Positions 33,732 through 42,338 of a DNA stretch of 64,000 bases are shown here, in pieces. How positions within the stretch are numbered: position 1 is the stretch's first letter; each line of letters starts with the position of its first letter. Position numbers and translations under genes: made by a program. Below the pieces are notes generated by a model, which ran no database searches, was not told the DNA's origin, and worked only from the letters and a program-made list of their open reading frames with translations. Source of the DNA: Blastococcus sp. CCUG 61487 (GTDB lineage Bacteria; Actinomycetota; Actinomycetes; Mycobacteriales; Geodermatophilaceae); NCBI RefSeq assembly GCF_005222955.1, contig NZ_LWUA01000221.1, positions 1 through 64,000 of the forward strand. Reading direction: 5' to 3'.

Positions 33732-34829
33732 ATGCCCGGCACCCGCACGGCCGGCCTGCCGGACTGCCGTCCGCTGCTGGCCGACCACGACGACCTGACG
33801 CTGGTGTTCCAGCCGATCGTCGACCTCGCCACCGGAACGGTGGCGGGGTACGAGGCGCTGGCCCGGTTCCCGGGCGCCGCCGGGCCGGACGTCTGGTTCG
33901 CCGCGGCCGCCGAGGCCGGCGTCGCCGCCGAGCTGGAGGCGCTGGCGATCCACAAGGCGCTGGCCGTCGTCCCCGACCTGCCGGCCGACACCTTCCTGAC
34001 CGTGAACGTCAGCCCGCACCTGCTCGGCACCGCTCCGGTCCAGGCGGCGCTCGCCGTGCGGGCGGACCTGCACCGCGTCGTCGTCGAGCTCACCGAGCAC
34101 ACCCCCGTCGACGATCTGGACGCACTGCGCGCCCAGATCGCGCTGCTGCGCGGCCGCGGCGCGCTCATCGCCCTGGACGACGCCGGCAGCGGCTACTCCG
34201 GCCTGCAGCAGATGGCCGCGCTGCGCCCGCAGCTGGTCAAGCTCGACCGGGCGCTGGTCGCCGACGCCGACGCCGACCCCGTGCGCATGGCGCTGGCCGA
34301 GATGGTCGGCGAGTTCGCCGGCCGCATCGACGCCTGGCTGCTCGCCGAGGGCGTCGAGACCGCCGCGGAGCTCGCCGCCTTCGCCCAGCTCGGCGTCCCG
34401 CTGGCCCAGGGCTGGCTGCTGGGCCGCCCGGCCCGGACCTTCGAACCGCTGGACCCCGACGTGCAGCGGCTGGTGCGCGCCCAGGTCGCCCGGGCGCGAC
34501 TCACCGAGAGCGTGGCCAGCGTGGTCCGCCCGGTGCGCCAGTACGCCGAGGGCGAGGAGCTCCCCTCCGTGCCGCCGGCGCTGCTGCTCGGGCCGCACGG
34601 CGTCCCCACCGCGCTGCTCCTGGCCGACCTGCGCACCGGCGAGGTCTACACCGCTCCGGTCACGCTGCGCGTGCACCCGTCGACCGACATCCAGGAGACG
34701 CTGCAGCGGGCGCTGACCCGGCCGCCGGCGCACCGGTTCGAGCCCGTCGTCTGCACCGATCCCAGCGGTTCCGTCCTCGGCATGATCCGCGTCGAGGACC
34801 TCGTCGGCGCCCGCCGCAGGAGCCGCTGA
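33732..34829 (+). CDS. EAL-domain c-di-GMP phosphodiesterase with C-terminal CBS-like region
   Basis: A 365-residue soluble protein. The EAL domain spans about 15-240 with catalytic-site motifs present: YEALARF, VNVSPHLL, VELTEH, LDDAGSGYSG (a variant of DDFGTGYS with Phe to Ala and Thr to Ser), VKLDRAL, AEGVET and QGWLLGRP. Residues 250-360 look like a degenerate CBS or ligand-binding region. Likely hydrolyses c-di-GMP. The DDxGxGYS loop contributes to dimer-dependent control, so the change may alter regulation. ATG at 33732, 176 bp from the divergent SpoIIE phosphatase start. Confidence 0.88.
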   Translation: MPGTRTAGLPDCRPLLADHDDLTLVFQPIVDLATGTVAGYEALARFPGAAGPDVWFAAAAEAGVAAELEALAIHKALAVVPDLPADTFLTVNVSPHLLGTAPVQAALAVRADLHRVVVELTEHTPVDDLDALRAQIALLRGRGALIALDDAGSGYSGLQQMAALRPQLVKLDRALVADADADPVRMALAEMVGEFAGRIDAWLLAEGVETAAELAAFAQLGVPLAQGWLLGRPARTFEPLDPDVQRLVRAQVARARLTESVASVVRPVRQYAEGEELPSVPPALLLGPHGVPTALLLADLRTGEVYTAPVTLRVHPSTDIQETLQRALTRPPAHRFEPVVCTDPSGSVLGMIRVEDLVGARRRSR

Positions 34830-34894
34830 ACCCCAGACCCTCCCTGCATCCGAGCAGCGGAGCCGTACCACCCACCACCCAAGGAGCACCGTTC

Positions 34895-35068
34895 ATGAAG
34901 CGATTCGCGTGCGGCGACGTCATCCCCGGATGCGGCGCCACCTTCACCGCCGCCGACGAGGCCGGCATCTTCGCCCAGGCCGTTCCGCACGCGGCCGCCG
35001 AGCACGGGATCGACGAGGTGACCCCCGAGCTGGAAGCCACCGTCCGCGGCCTGATCCGCACCGTCTGA
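34895..35068 (+). CDS. DUF1059 small protein
   Basis: A 57-residue protein beginning MKRFACGDVIPGCGATFTAA. Two cysteines flank a VIPGC turn, and a helical second half ends with EVTPELEATVRGLIRTV. This is the DUF1059 pattern of small, often stress-associated proteins in actinobacteria. Function unknown. AAGGAG lies 8 nt before the ATG. Confidence 0.8.
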   Translation: MKRFACGDVIPGCGATFTAADEAGIFAQAVPHAAAEHGIDEVTPELEATVRGLIRTV

Positions 35069-35108
35069 ACCCCGCCCGGGTGCCGGCGTCCACCTCGGGC
35101 GCCGGCAC

Positions 35109-36032
35109 CTAGGGGGCGCTGGCGTCGTCCAGGGCCTTGCGCTCGGCGTCGGTGAGCACCAGATCCCGCATCGGCAGCAGGTCCGCCAGCTGCTCGACCG
35201 ACCGTCCCGAGGCGATCGGCGCGACCACGGTCGGCTGGTCGGCGAGCCAGCGCAGCGCTACCGCCGGCATCGGGACCTGGTGCACCCGGGCGATCTCGCC
35301 GAGCGCCGTCAGCACCCGGTCACCGCGCTCCCCGACGTACGCCGAGGCGCCTTTGGCCCGCGGTGAGTCCACCTGCTCCCCCGCCCGGTACTTGCCGGTG
35401 AGGAAGCCCTTGGCCAGCGCGAAGTACGGCAGCGTGCCGATGCCCTGGTCGCGCACCGCGTCGCGCAGCTCGCCCTCGTAGCCGGCGCGCTCCATCAGGT
35501 TGTAGTGCGTCTGCAGCGCCACGTACCCGGTCACGCCCAGCCGCTGCGCGGTCTCCCGCGCCTCGGTCAGCCGCGCCGCGGAGTAGTTCGACGCCGCGAC
35601 GTAGCGCACCTTCCCGGCCTGCACCAGCTCGTCGAACGCCGTCAGCGTCTCCTCCAGCGGCGTCGTCTCGTCGTCGTAGTGGGCGTAGTAGAGGTCGATC
35701 CGGTCGGTCTGCAGCCGGCGCAGCGACTGCTCCGCCGCCGTCCTGATCTCCCCGGCCGCCAGCGGGTGCTCCTTGTCCATGCGGGACGCCTTGGTGGCCA
35801 CCACGATCCGGTCGCGCACGCCACGCGCGGCCATCCAGTCACCCAGGATCTGCTCCGAGGCGCCGTTGCCGTACGACTCGGAGGTGTCGACGAACGCCGG
35901 CTGCGGCTCCACGGCGTCCAGGAAGCGGTCGAGGACGGCGAAGGACGTCGGCGCGTCCGCCGTCCAGCCGAACACGTTGCCGCCGAAGCAGAGGTCGCTG
36001 ACGGCCAGGTCGGTCCCGGGGAGCTGCGGCAT
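35109..36032 (-). CDS. Aldo-keto reductase
   Basis: A 307-residue (alpha/beta)8 oxidoreductase. The catalytic tetrad is Asp and Tyr in FVDTSESYGNGASE, Lys in VVATKAS, and His in DLYYAHYDDE. The NADPH phosphate-binding end has ALRWLADQP and APIASGRSVEQL. The QTDRIDLYYAHYDDETTPLEETL motif group places it with the general oxidoreductase/YajO-Tas-like AKRs; the natural substrate is unknown. ATG at 36032 follows GGGAG. Convergent with the DUF1059 gene. Confidence 0.9.
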   Translation of the reverse strand: MPQLPGTDLAVSDLCFGGNVFGWTADAPTSFAVLDRFLDAVEPQPAFVDTSESYGNGASEQILGDWMAARGVRDRIVVATKASRMDKEHPLAAGEIRTAAEQSLRRLQTDRIDLYYAHYDDETTPLEETLTAFDELVQAGKVRYVAASNYSAARLTEARETAQRLGVTGYVALQTHYNLMERAGYEGELRDAVRDQGIGTLPYFALAKGFLTGKYRAGEQVDSPRAKGASAYVGERGDRVLTALGEIARVHQVPMPAVALRWLADQPTVVAPIASGRSVEQLADLLPMRDLVLTDAERKALDDASAP

Positions 36033-36307
36033 GGCTCCCACGCTAGGCGGACCCGGCGGACGCGGCTCGGCGGCCGCTGTGGTGGATGTGACCTGGGAGC
36101 CGCCGGACACGGCCGAAAACCCACCCCCCTGGCGGATCCCGGGGGCGACGTGGCACCGTGCCCGGGGTCCGGCTCTCGCCCGGCCGGTCCTGGGCCGCGC
36201 CGTTGGCGCGGAGCGGGACACCCCGCCGGCGCGACCCGCGTCCCGGGGCCGAGGACGAGCCGGCCAGGTGCCGCAGGCACCAGCCATCCCGACTGAAAGG
36301 TTTCTCC

Positions 36308-36595
36308 ATGAACAAGGCCGAACTGGTCTCCGCCATCGCCAAGCGCGCCGACGTGCCCGCCTCCACCGTGGACGCGGTCATCGCCGGCCTCCAGGACGAG
36401 CTGGTCGACGCCATCACCCGCGGTGACAAGGTCGCCGTCTCCGGCCTGCTCACCGTCGAGCGCACCCAGCGCTCCGCCCGCACGGGCCGCAACCCGCAGA
36501 CCGGCGAGGCGATCGAGATCGCAGCCGCGAACACCGTCAAGGTGACCGCCGGCTCGAACCTCAAGAAGGCTGCGGCGGCCGTTCCGGTCTCCTGA
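36308..36595 (+). CDS. HU-family DNA-binding protein
   Basis: A 95-residue nucleoid protein: MNKAELVSAIAKRADVPAST at the start, the GDKVAVSGLLTVERTQRSAR saddle strand, and the DNA-intercalating arm RTGRNPQTGEAIEIAA with the Pro of NPQTG. It has the short HU form, without the long Lys/Ala/Pro tail of mycobacterial HupB. Preceded by 275 bp with no gene, which must hold its promoter. Confidence 0.95.
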   Translation: MNKAELVSAIAKRADVPASTVDAVIAGLQDELVDAITRGDKVAVSGLLTVERTQRSARTGRNPQTGEAIEIAAANTVKVTAGSNLKKAAAAVPVS

Positions 36596-36725
36596 CCGAC
36601 CCGCTCGGCTGACCGCCGTCGGGCGTCGCGCCGCCCCCGTGTGGTCCGGGCCACAGAGCCATGGGCCAGGATGCGGGGCAGGCGCCGCCCGACGGCGGAC
36701 GGCGCACAGGGCAGCGGAGGTCCAC

Positions 36726-37982
36726 GTGGGCAGTGATCTGACCGTCAGCACCGACCCGGCCGAGGTCGGGTTCGACGCCGGCCGCCTGGAGCGGCTCGAC
36801 CGGCGGCTGGCCCGCTGGGTCGACGACGGCCAGCTGCCCGGCTTCCTCGTGACCGTGGCCCGCCACGGCAAGCTGGTGCACGTCGGCAAGGGCGGCCTCC
36901 GGGACATGGAGGCCGGGCTCCCCGTCGAGGACGACACCCGCTGGCGCATCTTCTCGATGACCAAGCCGATCACCTCGGTCGCGGCGATGATGCTGTACGA
37001 GGAGGGGGCCTTCGAGCTCACCGACCCGATCAGCAGGTGGCTGCCCGAGTTCGCCGAGACCCGCGTCTACGTGGCGGGCTCCGCGCAGAAGCCGGTGACC
37101 GTGCCGCAGATCGAGCCGATTCGCGTGTGGCACCTGCTCACCCACACCTCCGGGCTGACCTACGGCTTCCACCACGCGCACCCGGTGGACGCGATCTACC
37201 GCGCCATGGGCCACGAGTGGGGCACCCCGCGCGGCGCCGACTCCGCCGAGGTCTGCCGCCAGTGGGCCTCCGCGCCGCTGGTGTTCCAGCCGGGCAGCGA
37301 GTGGAACTACGGCGTCTCCACCGACGTCCTGGGCCGGCTGGTCGAGGTGGTCTCCGGGCAGACGCTGGGCGAGTTCTTCGCCGCGCGGATCTTCGCGCCG
37401 CTGGGCATGCGCGACACCTCGTTCGGACTGCGCCCCGAGGACGACCCGGAGTCAATGGCCCGCCTCTACCTGGCGACGCCGGGCACCCCGGGTGGCCCGT
37501 CGTCCGGCATGACCTTCAGCGAGGCGATGGACCGCGGCGCGCACAAGGCGCCGGCGTTCGAGTCCGGCGGCGGCGGGCTGGTCTCCACCGCGGGTGACTA
37601 CCTGCGGTTCGTCGAGATGCTCCGCCGCGGCGGCTCCTACGACGGCGGGCGCCTGCTCAGCCCCCGCACGATCCGGCAGATGCGGACCAACCACCTGCCC
37701 GGGAACGTGGACCTCGCGACGTACGGCCGGCCGTTGTTCGCCGAGACCCCCATGCGCGGCGTCGGCTTCGGGCTCGGCTTCTCGATGGTGCTGGACCCGG
37801 CGGCGTACGGCGTGGTCTCCAGCCCCGGCGACTACAGCTGGGGCGGCGCGGCGTCGACGGCGTTCTACGTGGACCCGGTCGAGGACGTGACGGTCGGCTT
37901 CTACACGCAGCTGCTGCCCTCGAGCACCCTGCCGATCCGCAACTACCTGCGCCAACTGGTCAACCAGGCCCTCGTCGACTGA
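36726..37982 (+). CDS. Serine hydrolase of the beta-lactamase (class C/esterase) fold
   Basis: A 418-residue protein. The nucleophile motif is FSMTKPI (Ser-Met-Thr-Lys) near residue 78. LLTHTSGLTYGF and WNYGVSTDVLG provide the Tyr-containing second motif. The third motif lies near YSWGGAASTAFYVDP. There is no signal peptide, so a cytoplasmic esterase, transesterase or peptidase role is more likely than a beta-lactamase. GTG at 36726 with GGAGG 5 nt upstream. Confidence 0.9.
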   Translation: MGSDLTVSTDPAEVGFDAGRLERLDRRLARWVDDGQLPGFLVTVARHGKLVHVGKGGLRDMEAGLPVEDDTRWRIFSMTKPITSVAAMMLYEEGAFELTDPISRWLPEFAETRVYVAGSAQKPVTVPQIEPIRVWHLLTHTSGLTYGFHHAHPVDAIYRAMGHEWGTPRGADSAEVCRQWASAPLVFQPGSEWNYGVSTDVLGRLVEVVSGQTLGEFFAARIFAPLGMRDTSFGLRPEDDPESMARLYLATPGTPGGPSSGMTFSEAMDRGAHKAPAFESGGGGLVSTAGDYLRFVEMLRRGGSYDGGRLLSPRTIRQMRTNHLPGNVDLATYGRPLFAETPMRGVGFGLGFSMVLDPAAYGVVSSPGDYSWGGAASTAFYVDPVEDVTVGFYTQLLPSSTLPIRNYLRQLVNQALVD

Positions 37983-37993
37983 CCCGCGGCCGG

Positions 37994-38073
37994 GATCAGG
38001 TGACCTGATCGTGCAGCGTCCTCCCTCACGTCCCACGGTGAGGGAGGACCGTCGGGGATCAGGTCACCTGATC
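37994..38073. repeat. Mosaic repeat family R, locus R2 (most complete copy)
   Basis: GATCAGGTGACCTGATC (37994-38010), then a perfect 12-bp hairpin GTCCTCCCTCAC / GTGAGGGAGGAC (38018-38029 with 38038-38049), then GATCAGGTCACCTGATC (38057-38073). It fills the gap between convergent genes, so terminator activity is possible. Confidence 0.85.
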
Positions 38074-38087
38074 ATCGCGGAGGCGGG

Positions 38088-38549
38088 TCAGACGTAGCGG
38101 CGGGAGACCGTCGTTGCGACGCAGGCCGGCTTGCTGCCGCCCTCGATCTCGATGGTCGCCGTCACGACCATGTGCAGGCCGCCGTCGATCGGCGTCACCG
38201 AGTCCAGCGTCGCCCCGGCCCGGATCCGGCTGCCCACGGGCACCGGCGAGGGGAACCGCACCTTGTCGCTGCCGTAGTTGACGCCCATCCGGAAGCCGGT
38301 GGTCTCGAGGATCTGCGGCATCAGCATCGGCAGCATCGACAGCGTCAGGTAGCCGTGCGCGATCGGGCCGCCGAAGGGGCTCTCCTTCTTCGCGCGCTCC
38401 GGGTCGACGTGGATCCACTGGTGGTCGCCGGTGGCCTCCGCGAACTGGTTTACCCGCTCCTGCGTGACCTCCACCCAGTCGCTGTACCCGAGGTGCTGCC
38501 CGACCAGCGCCTGGACGCCCTCGACACCGTGCGCCGTCGTCTTCGCCAT
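38088..38549 (-). CDS. MaoC-family (R)-specific enoyl-CoA hydratase, second copy
   Basis: A 153-residue single hot-dog protein with EATGDHQWIHVDPERA and PFGGPIAHGYLTLSM, nearly identical in the active-site region to the protein at 869-1327. The flanks also match (FRMGVNYGSDKVRFPSPVPVGS). It is therefore a paralogue, presumably with different acyl preference. ATG at 38549. Divergent from folP2, sharing a very short intergenic region. Confidence 0.9.
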   Translation of the reverse strand: MAKTTAHGVEGVQALVGQHLGYSDWVEVTQERVNQFAEATGDHQWIHVDPERAKKESPFGGPIAHGYLTLSMLPMLMPQILETTGFRMGVNYGSDKVRFPSPVPVGSRIRAGATLDSVTPIDGGLHMVVTATIEIEGGSKPACVATTVSRRYV

Positions 38550-38619
38550 GTGCTCTCTCCCCTTCCGAGCGGTCTGATTGGCTGACCCCATCACATCGGC
38601 CTCGTCGAGGGGGAACGGG

Positions 38620-39480
38620 TTGCTCCGGATCGGTGGGCTGGACGTCCCGGACGGCGGCTTCGTCCTCATGGCGATCGTGAACCGGACACCCGACTCGTTC
38701 TACGACCGGGGCGCCACGTTCGCGATGGCCGCGGCGCTGGGGCGGGTGGACCAGGTCGTGGCCGAGGGCGCGGACATGGTCGACGTCGGCGGGGTCAAGG
38801 CGGCGCCCGGTGACGACGTCGACCCCGCGGAGGAGATCCGCCGGACCGTCGACCTGGTCGCCGCCATCCGCGCCGCGCACCCGACGCTGCCGCTGTCGAT
38901 CGACACCTGGCGGGCGGAGGTCGCGCGCGAGGCGCTGGCCGCCGGCGCCGACGTCGTCAACGACGCCTGGGGCGGGGTGGACCCGGACCTCGCCGCCGTG
39001 GCCGCGGAGGCGGGTGCCGGCCTCGTGTGCACGCACGCCGGCGGGCTGCCGCCGCGCACCCGGCCGCACCGGGTGCAGTACGACGACGTCGTCGCCGACA
39101 TCGTCGCCCGGACGACGGCGCTGGCCGAGGCCGCCGTCGCCGCGGGGGTGGACCGCGAGCGGGTGATGATCGACCCGGGGCACGACTTCGGGAAGAACAC
39201 CCGGCACTCGCTGGAGGCGACGCGGCGGCTCGACGAGATGGTCGCGACGGGCTGGCCGGTGCTGGTGGCGCTGTCGAACAAGGACTTCGTCGGCGAGACG
39301 CTCGGCGTCCCGCTGGAGGAGCGGCTGACCGGCACGCTCGCGGCGACGGCGGTCAGCGCCTGGCTGGGGGCGCGGGTGTTCCGGGCGCACGACGTCGCCG
39401 CGACCCGGCAGACGCTGGACATGGTGGCCTCGATCCGGGGCACCCGCCCGCCGGTGCGGACCGTCCGCGGCCTCGCCTGA
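38620..39480 (+). CDS. folP2: Dihydropteroate synthase homologue, FolP2 type
   Basis: A 286-residue TIM barrel. The N-terminal loop is MAIVNRTPDSFYDRGATF. VDVGGVKAAPGDDVDP replaces the usual GGxSTRPG of active FolP1 enzymes. LSIDTWRAEVAREALAAGA and VLVALSNKDFVGETLGVPLEERLTGT follow. VGGVKAxPG and TWGGVDP-like segments are typical of the mycobacterial FolP2 branch, which lacks ordinary dihydropteroate synthase activity and is usually beside glucosyl-3-phosphoglycerate synthase. That neighbour is absent here. TTG at 38620 chosen because GAGGGGGA lies about 5 nt upstream; another TTG at 38578 is possible but would leave only 28 bp to the divergent gene. Confidence 0.85.
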   Translation: MLRIGGLDVPDGGFVLMAIVNRTPDSFYDRGATFAMAAALGRVDQVVAEGADMVDVGGVKAAPGDDVDPAEEIRRTVDLVAAIRAAHPTLPLSIDTWRAEVAREALAAGADVVNDAWGGVDPDLAAVAAEAGAGLVCTHAGGLPPRTRPHRVQYDDVVADIVARTTALAEAAVAAGVDRERVMIDPGHDFGKNTRHSLEATRRLDEMVATGWPVLVALSNKDFVGETLGVPLEERLTGTLAATAVSAWLGARVFRAHDVAATRQTLDMVASIRGTRPPVRTVRGLA

Positions 39481-39490
39481 ACGCGGCGAC

Positions 39491-39567
39491 GATCAGGTGA
39501 CCTGATCGTGGCGCCTCCTCCCCCACGGTGTGCGCTGAGGGAGGACGCTGCACGGGGAGGGAGGACG
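39491..39567 (+). repeat. Mosaic repeat family R, locus R3
   Basis: GATCAGGTGACCTGATC at 39491-39507, then CCTCCTCCCCCAC, CTGAGGGAGGAC and a second GGGAGGGAGGAC. It lies 10 bp after folP2 and upstream of the VOC gene on the same strand. Confidence 0.8.
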
Positions 39568-39661
39568 GCGTCGCGGCGGCCTGCGAACGTCTTCCGCGTC
39601 CCCCATCGACGGGTCTAGCGTGCGCCGCGTCAGAGAGGCCACATCCCCCGAGGAGGCCGCC

Positions 39662-40045
39662 ATGAGCGGTCGGGTCGTGCACTTCGAGGTCCCGTTCGAC
39701 GACGCGGACCGCGCGCGCAGCTTCTACGCGAACGCCTTCGGCTGGCAGCTCCTGGAGATGCCGGAGATGGGCTACACGATCGTGACGACGGGGCCCAGCG
39801 GCGACGAGGGGCCGACCGAGAAGGGCTTCATCAACGGCGGCATGCTCTCCCGGTCGGACTCGGCCGCCAGCGGACCCGTCCTCGTGCTGGACGTGGAGAG
39901 CATCGACGAGTCGCTGCGCCGGATCGGTGACCTGGGCGGCGCCACCGTCGTCGGGCGGACCCCTGTCGGCGACATGGGCTTCGCCGCCTACTTCACCGAC
40001 CCCGAGGGCAACGTGATGGGCCTCTGGGAGACCGCCACCGGCTGA
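39662..40045 (+). CDS. VOC-family (glyoxalase-fold) protein
   Basis: A 127-residue protein with two betaalphabetabetabeta units: VVHFEVPFDDADRARSFYAN at the start and DMGFAAYFTDPEGNVMGLWE at the end, giving the His and terminal Glu of a metal site. The substrate is unknown; such small single-domain VOC proteins include epimerases, dioxygenases and resistance proteins. ATG at 39662 with GAGGAGG upstream. Flanked by R-family repeats on both sides. Confidence 0.85.
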   Translation: MSGRVVHFEVPFDDADRARSFYANAFGWQLLEMPEMGYTIVTTGPSGDEGPTEKGFINGGMLSRSDSAASGPVLVLDVESIDESLRRIGDLGGATVVGRTPVGDMGFAAYFTDPEGNVMGLWETATG

Positions 40046-40057
40046 CGCCGCCCTCCC

Positions 40058-40143
40058 CCTGATGATCAGGGAACCTGATCATCAGGCGTCCTCCCTCAGT
40101 GTCGGACGTGAGGGAGGCGGCAGAACGACCAGGGAACCTGATC
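40058..40143. repeat. Mosaic repeat family R, locus R4
   Basis: Here the palindrome is extended to 13-bp arms (CCTGATGATCAGG ... CCTGATCATCAGG, 40058-40086). A CTCCCTCA / TGAGGGAGG hairpin follows, then a second, slightly altered palindrome (GACCAGGGAACCTGATC, 40127-40143). Between the VOC and PaaI genes, same strand. Confidence 0.82.
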
Positions 40144-40176
40144 GTCATCGCCCCAGCGGCGGTTAGGTTGCCGGGC

Positions 40177-40602
40177 ATGGCCGCCACGGGATTCCTCACC
40201 GCCGACGAGCTCAACGACCTGCTCCCGGGCACCTTCCCCGGACTGCTCGGCATCGTCGTCGACACCCACGAGCCCGGGCGGCTGTCCAGCCACCTCGACA
40301 TCCGCCCCGAACTGCTCGCGCCCAACGGCTACCTGCACGCCGGCACGGTCGTCACGCTCGCCGACACCTCCTGCGGGCTGCCCACCCGCGCCCTGCTGCC
40401 CGAGGGGTCCAGCGGCTTCACCACCATCGAGCTCAAGAGCAACCACCTGGGGACGGCGCGCGAGGGGCGGATCACCTGCACGGCGACCAACGTGCACGCG
40501 GGCCGGACGACGCAGGTGTGGGACGCCGTGGTCTCGAACGCCGCGAACGGGAAGACGATCGCGCTGTTCCGGTGCACCCAGTCGGTGCTCTGGCCGCGCT
40601 GA
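40177..40602 (+). CDS. PaaI-type hot-dog thioesterase
   Basis: A 141-residue protein with NGYLHAGTVVTLADTSCGLP, where the Asp in LADTSCG replaces the usual active-site Asp/Glu position, and FTTIELKSNHLGTAREGRIT, as in PaaI thioesterases. It would hydrolyse short or aromatic acyl-CoA. ATG at 40177. It stands 86 bp before an acyl-CoA ligase gene on the same strand, and a ligase/thioesterase pairing makes biochemical sense. Confidence 0.87.
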   Translation: MAATGFLTADELNDLLPGTFPGLLGIVVDTHEPGRLSSHLDIRPELLAPNGYLHAGTVVTLADTSCGLPTRALLPEGSSGFTTIELKSNHLGTAREGRITCTATNVHAGRTTQVWDAVVSNAANGKTIALFRCTQSVLWPR

Positions 40603-40688
40603 CCCGGAGGTCCGCCCGGTCAACCCCCTCGTGACGGGCGCCACGCCGGATGTGAGACTGGCGCCACACCAGCATCGAGGAGGAACCC

Positions 40689-42284
40689 GTGGCACTGGCC
40701 AGCCCGTATCCCGAGGTCGAGATCCCGAACACGTCCGTCCCGGAGGCCGTCCTCGCCGCCGGCAGGGAGCGCCCCGATGCGCCCGCGCTGGTCGACGGGC
40801 TCAAGGGCGACGTCATCACCCACGGGCAGCTGGCCCAGTACGTCGACCGCGTCGCGGCCAACCTGCACGCCCGGGGCCTGCGGAAGGGCGACGTCGTCGC
40901 CGTCTTCTGCCCCAACACCCAGTGGTTCCCCGTGGTCTTCCACGGCATCGCGGCCGCCGGCTGCGTGATGAGCCCGATCAACTCGCTCTACACGCCCGAC
41001 GAGATCGCCTTCCAGCTCAAGGACTCCGGCGCGAAGATCCTGATCACGATCTCGCTGTTCATGGACCGGGCGACGGCGGCGGCCGAGAAGTCCCCGGTCG
41101 ACGAGATCATCGTCCTCGACGGCGCGGAGGGGCACGCCAACCTCTTCGACCTGCTCGGCGCGGACGCGCCCAGCGTCACGGTCGACTTCGACCCGGCGAA
41201 CGACCTGGTCACGCTGCCCTACTCCAGCGGCACCACGGGGCTGCCCAAGGGCGTCATGCTCACCCACCGCAACCTGGTCGCGAACGTGACCCAGTGCCTG
41301 CCGCTGCTCAAGACGACGGCGGACGAGCGGATCATCGCCGTCCTGCCGTTCTTCCACATCTACGGCCTGACCGTGCTCATGAACCAGGGCCTGGCGCTCG
41401 GCGGCACCGTGGTGACCCTGCCCCGGTTCGAGCTCGAGGACTTCCTCCGCACCATCCAGGACCACAAGATCACCCGGGCGTTCGTGGCGCCGCCCATCCT
41501 GCTGGCGCTGGCCAAGCACCCGATGGTCGACCAGTACGACCTGAGCTCGCTGACCTCCATCCTCTCCGGCGCCGCGCCGCTGGACGAGCAGCTGGCGCTG
41601 GCGGTCGAGCAGCGGCTGCGGGCGAAGGGCGGGGAGGTCATCGTCGCCCAGGGCTACGGCATGACCGAGCTGTCGCCGGTCTCGCACACCTCCCCCGACC
41701 CCGGCGCGCTGCCCCCGGGCTTCACGGGCGAGGTGCCCAAGGGCTCGGTCGGCTTCGCGATCCCGAACACCGAGTGCCGGCTGGTCGACCCGGCCACGGG
41801 TCAGGACGCCGCCCCGGGCGAGCGGGGTGAGCTGTGGGTCCGGGGGCCGCAGGTCATGAAGGGCTACCTCAACAACGAGGAGGCCACCCGGTCCACCGTG
41901 GACGCCGAGGGCTGGCTGCACACCGGCGACGTCGCCGTGGTCGACGAGCACGGCATCTACACCGTCGTCGACCGGGTGAAGGAGCTGATCAAGTACAAGG
42001 GCTACCAGGTGGCCCCCGCCGAGCTCGAGGCCGTGCTGCTCAACCACCCGGAGATCGCCGACGCGGCGGTCATCGGCGTCCCGGACAAGGAGAGCGGCGA
42101 GGAGCTGCCCAAGGCCTACGTCGTCCGCGCCGCGGGCTCCGACCTCTCCGAGGAGTCGGTCATGGCCTTCATGGCCGAGCGGGTCGCGCCGCACAAGAAG
42201 ATCCGCTTCGTCGAGTTCATCGACGAGGTGCCGAAGTCGTCGGCGGGCAAGATCCTCCGCAAGGAGCTCAAGGCCCGCGCCTGA
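40689..42284 (+). CDS. AMP-binding acyl-CoA synthetase (4-coumarate-CoA-ligase-like)
   Basis: A 531-residue adenylating enzyme. The P-loop is LPYSSGTTGLPKGVMLTH near 180. The adenine motif is GYGMTELSPVSH near 325. The hinge and CoA site are VVDRVKELIKYKGYQVAPAE near 430. The catalytic Lys is in SSAGKILRKELK at the C-terminus. The overall layout matches plant 4CL and bacterial aryl/fatty acyl-CoA ligases; the acid substrate is not predictable. GTG start with GAGGAGG upstream. Followed by a strong terminator hairpin. Confidence 0.93.
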   Translation: MALASPYPEVEIPNTSVPEAVLAAGRERPDAPALVDGLKGDVITHGQLAQYVDRVAANLHARGLRKGDVVAVFCPNTQWFPVVFHGIAAAGCVMSPINSLYTPDEIAFQLKDSGAKILITISLFMDRATAAAEKSPVDEIIVLDGAEGHANLFDLLGADAPSVTVDFDPANDLVTLPYSSGTTGLPKGVMLTHRNLVANVTQCLPLLKTTADERIIAVLPFFHIYGLTVLMNQGLALGGTVVTLPRFELEDFLRTIQDHKITRAFVAPPILLALAKHPMVDQYDLSSLTSILSGAAPLDEQLALAVEQRLRAKGGEVIVAQGYGMTELSPVSHTSPDPGALPPGFTGEVPKGSVGFAIPNTECRLVDPATGQDAAPGERGELWVRGPQVMKGYLNNEEATRSTVDAEGWLHTGDVAVVDEHGIYTVVDRVKELIKYKGYQVAPAELEAVLLNHPEIADAAVIGVPDKESGEELPKAYVVRAAGSDLSEESVMAFMAERVAPHKKIRFVEFIDEVPKSSAGKILRKELKARA

Positions 42285-42297
42285 CGCACCGCCCCGT

Positions 42298-42331
42298 CGG
42301 CCCGGCCCCGCGACCGCGTGGGGCCGGGCCG
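42298..42331. terminator. Convergent terminator hairpin
   Basis: CGGCCCGGCCCC at 42298-42309 pairs perfectly with GGGGCCGGGCCG at 42320-42331. It lies between the stop codons of the ligase gene and the leftward AraC-type gene. Confidence 0.75.
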
Positions 42332-42338
42332 GCGCGCG

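Noticed and set aside
36726-37982. Antibiotic-resistance beta-lactamase
   Set aside because: It has the beta-lactamase fold with an SxxK motif but no signal peptide, and the motif set is closer to esterases/class C-like hydrolases.
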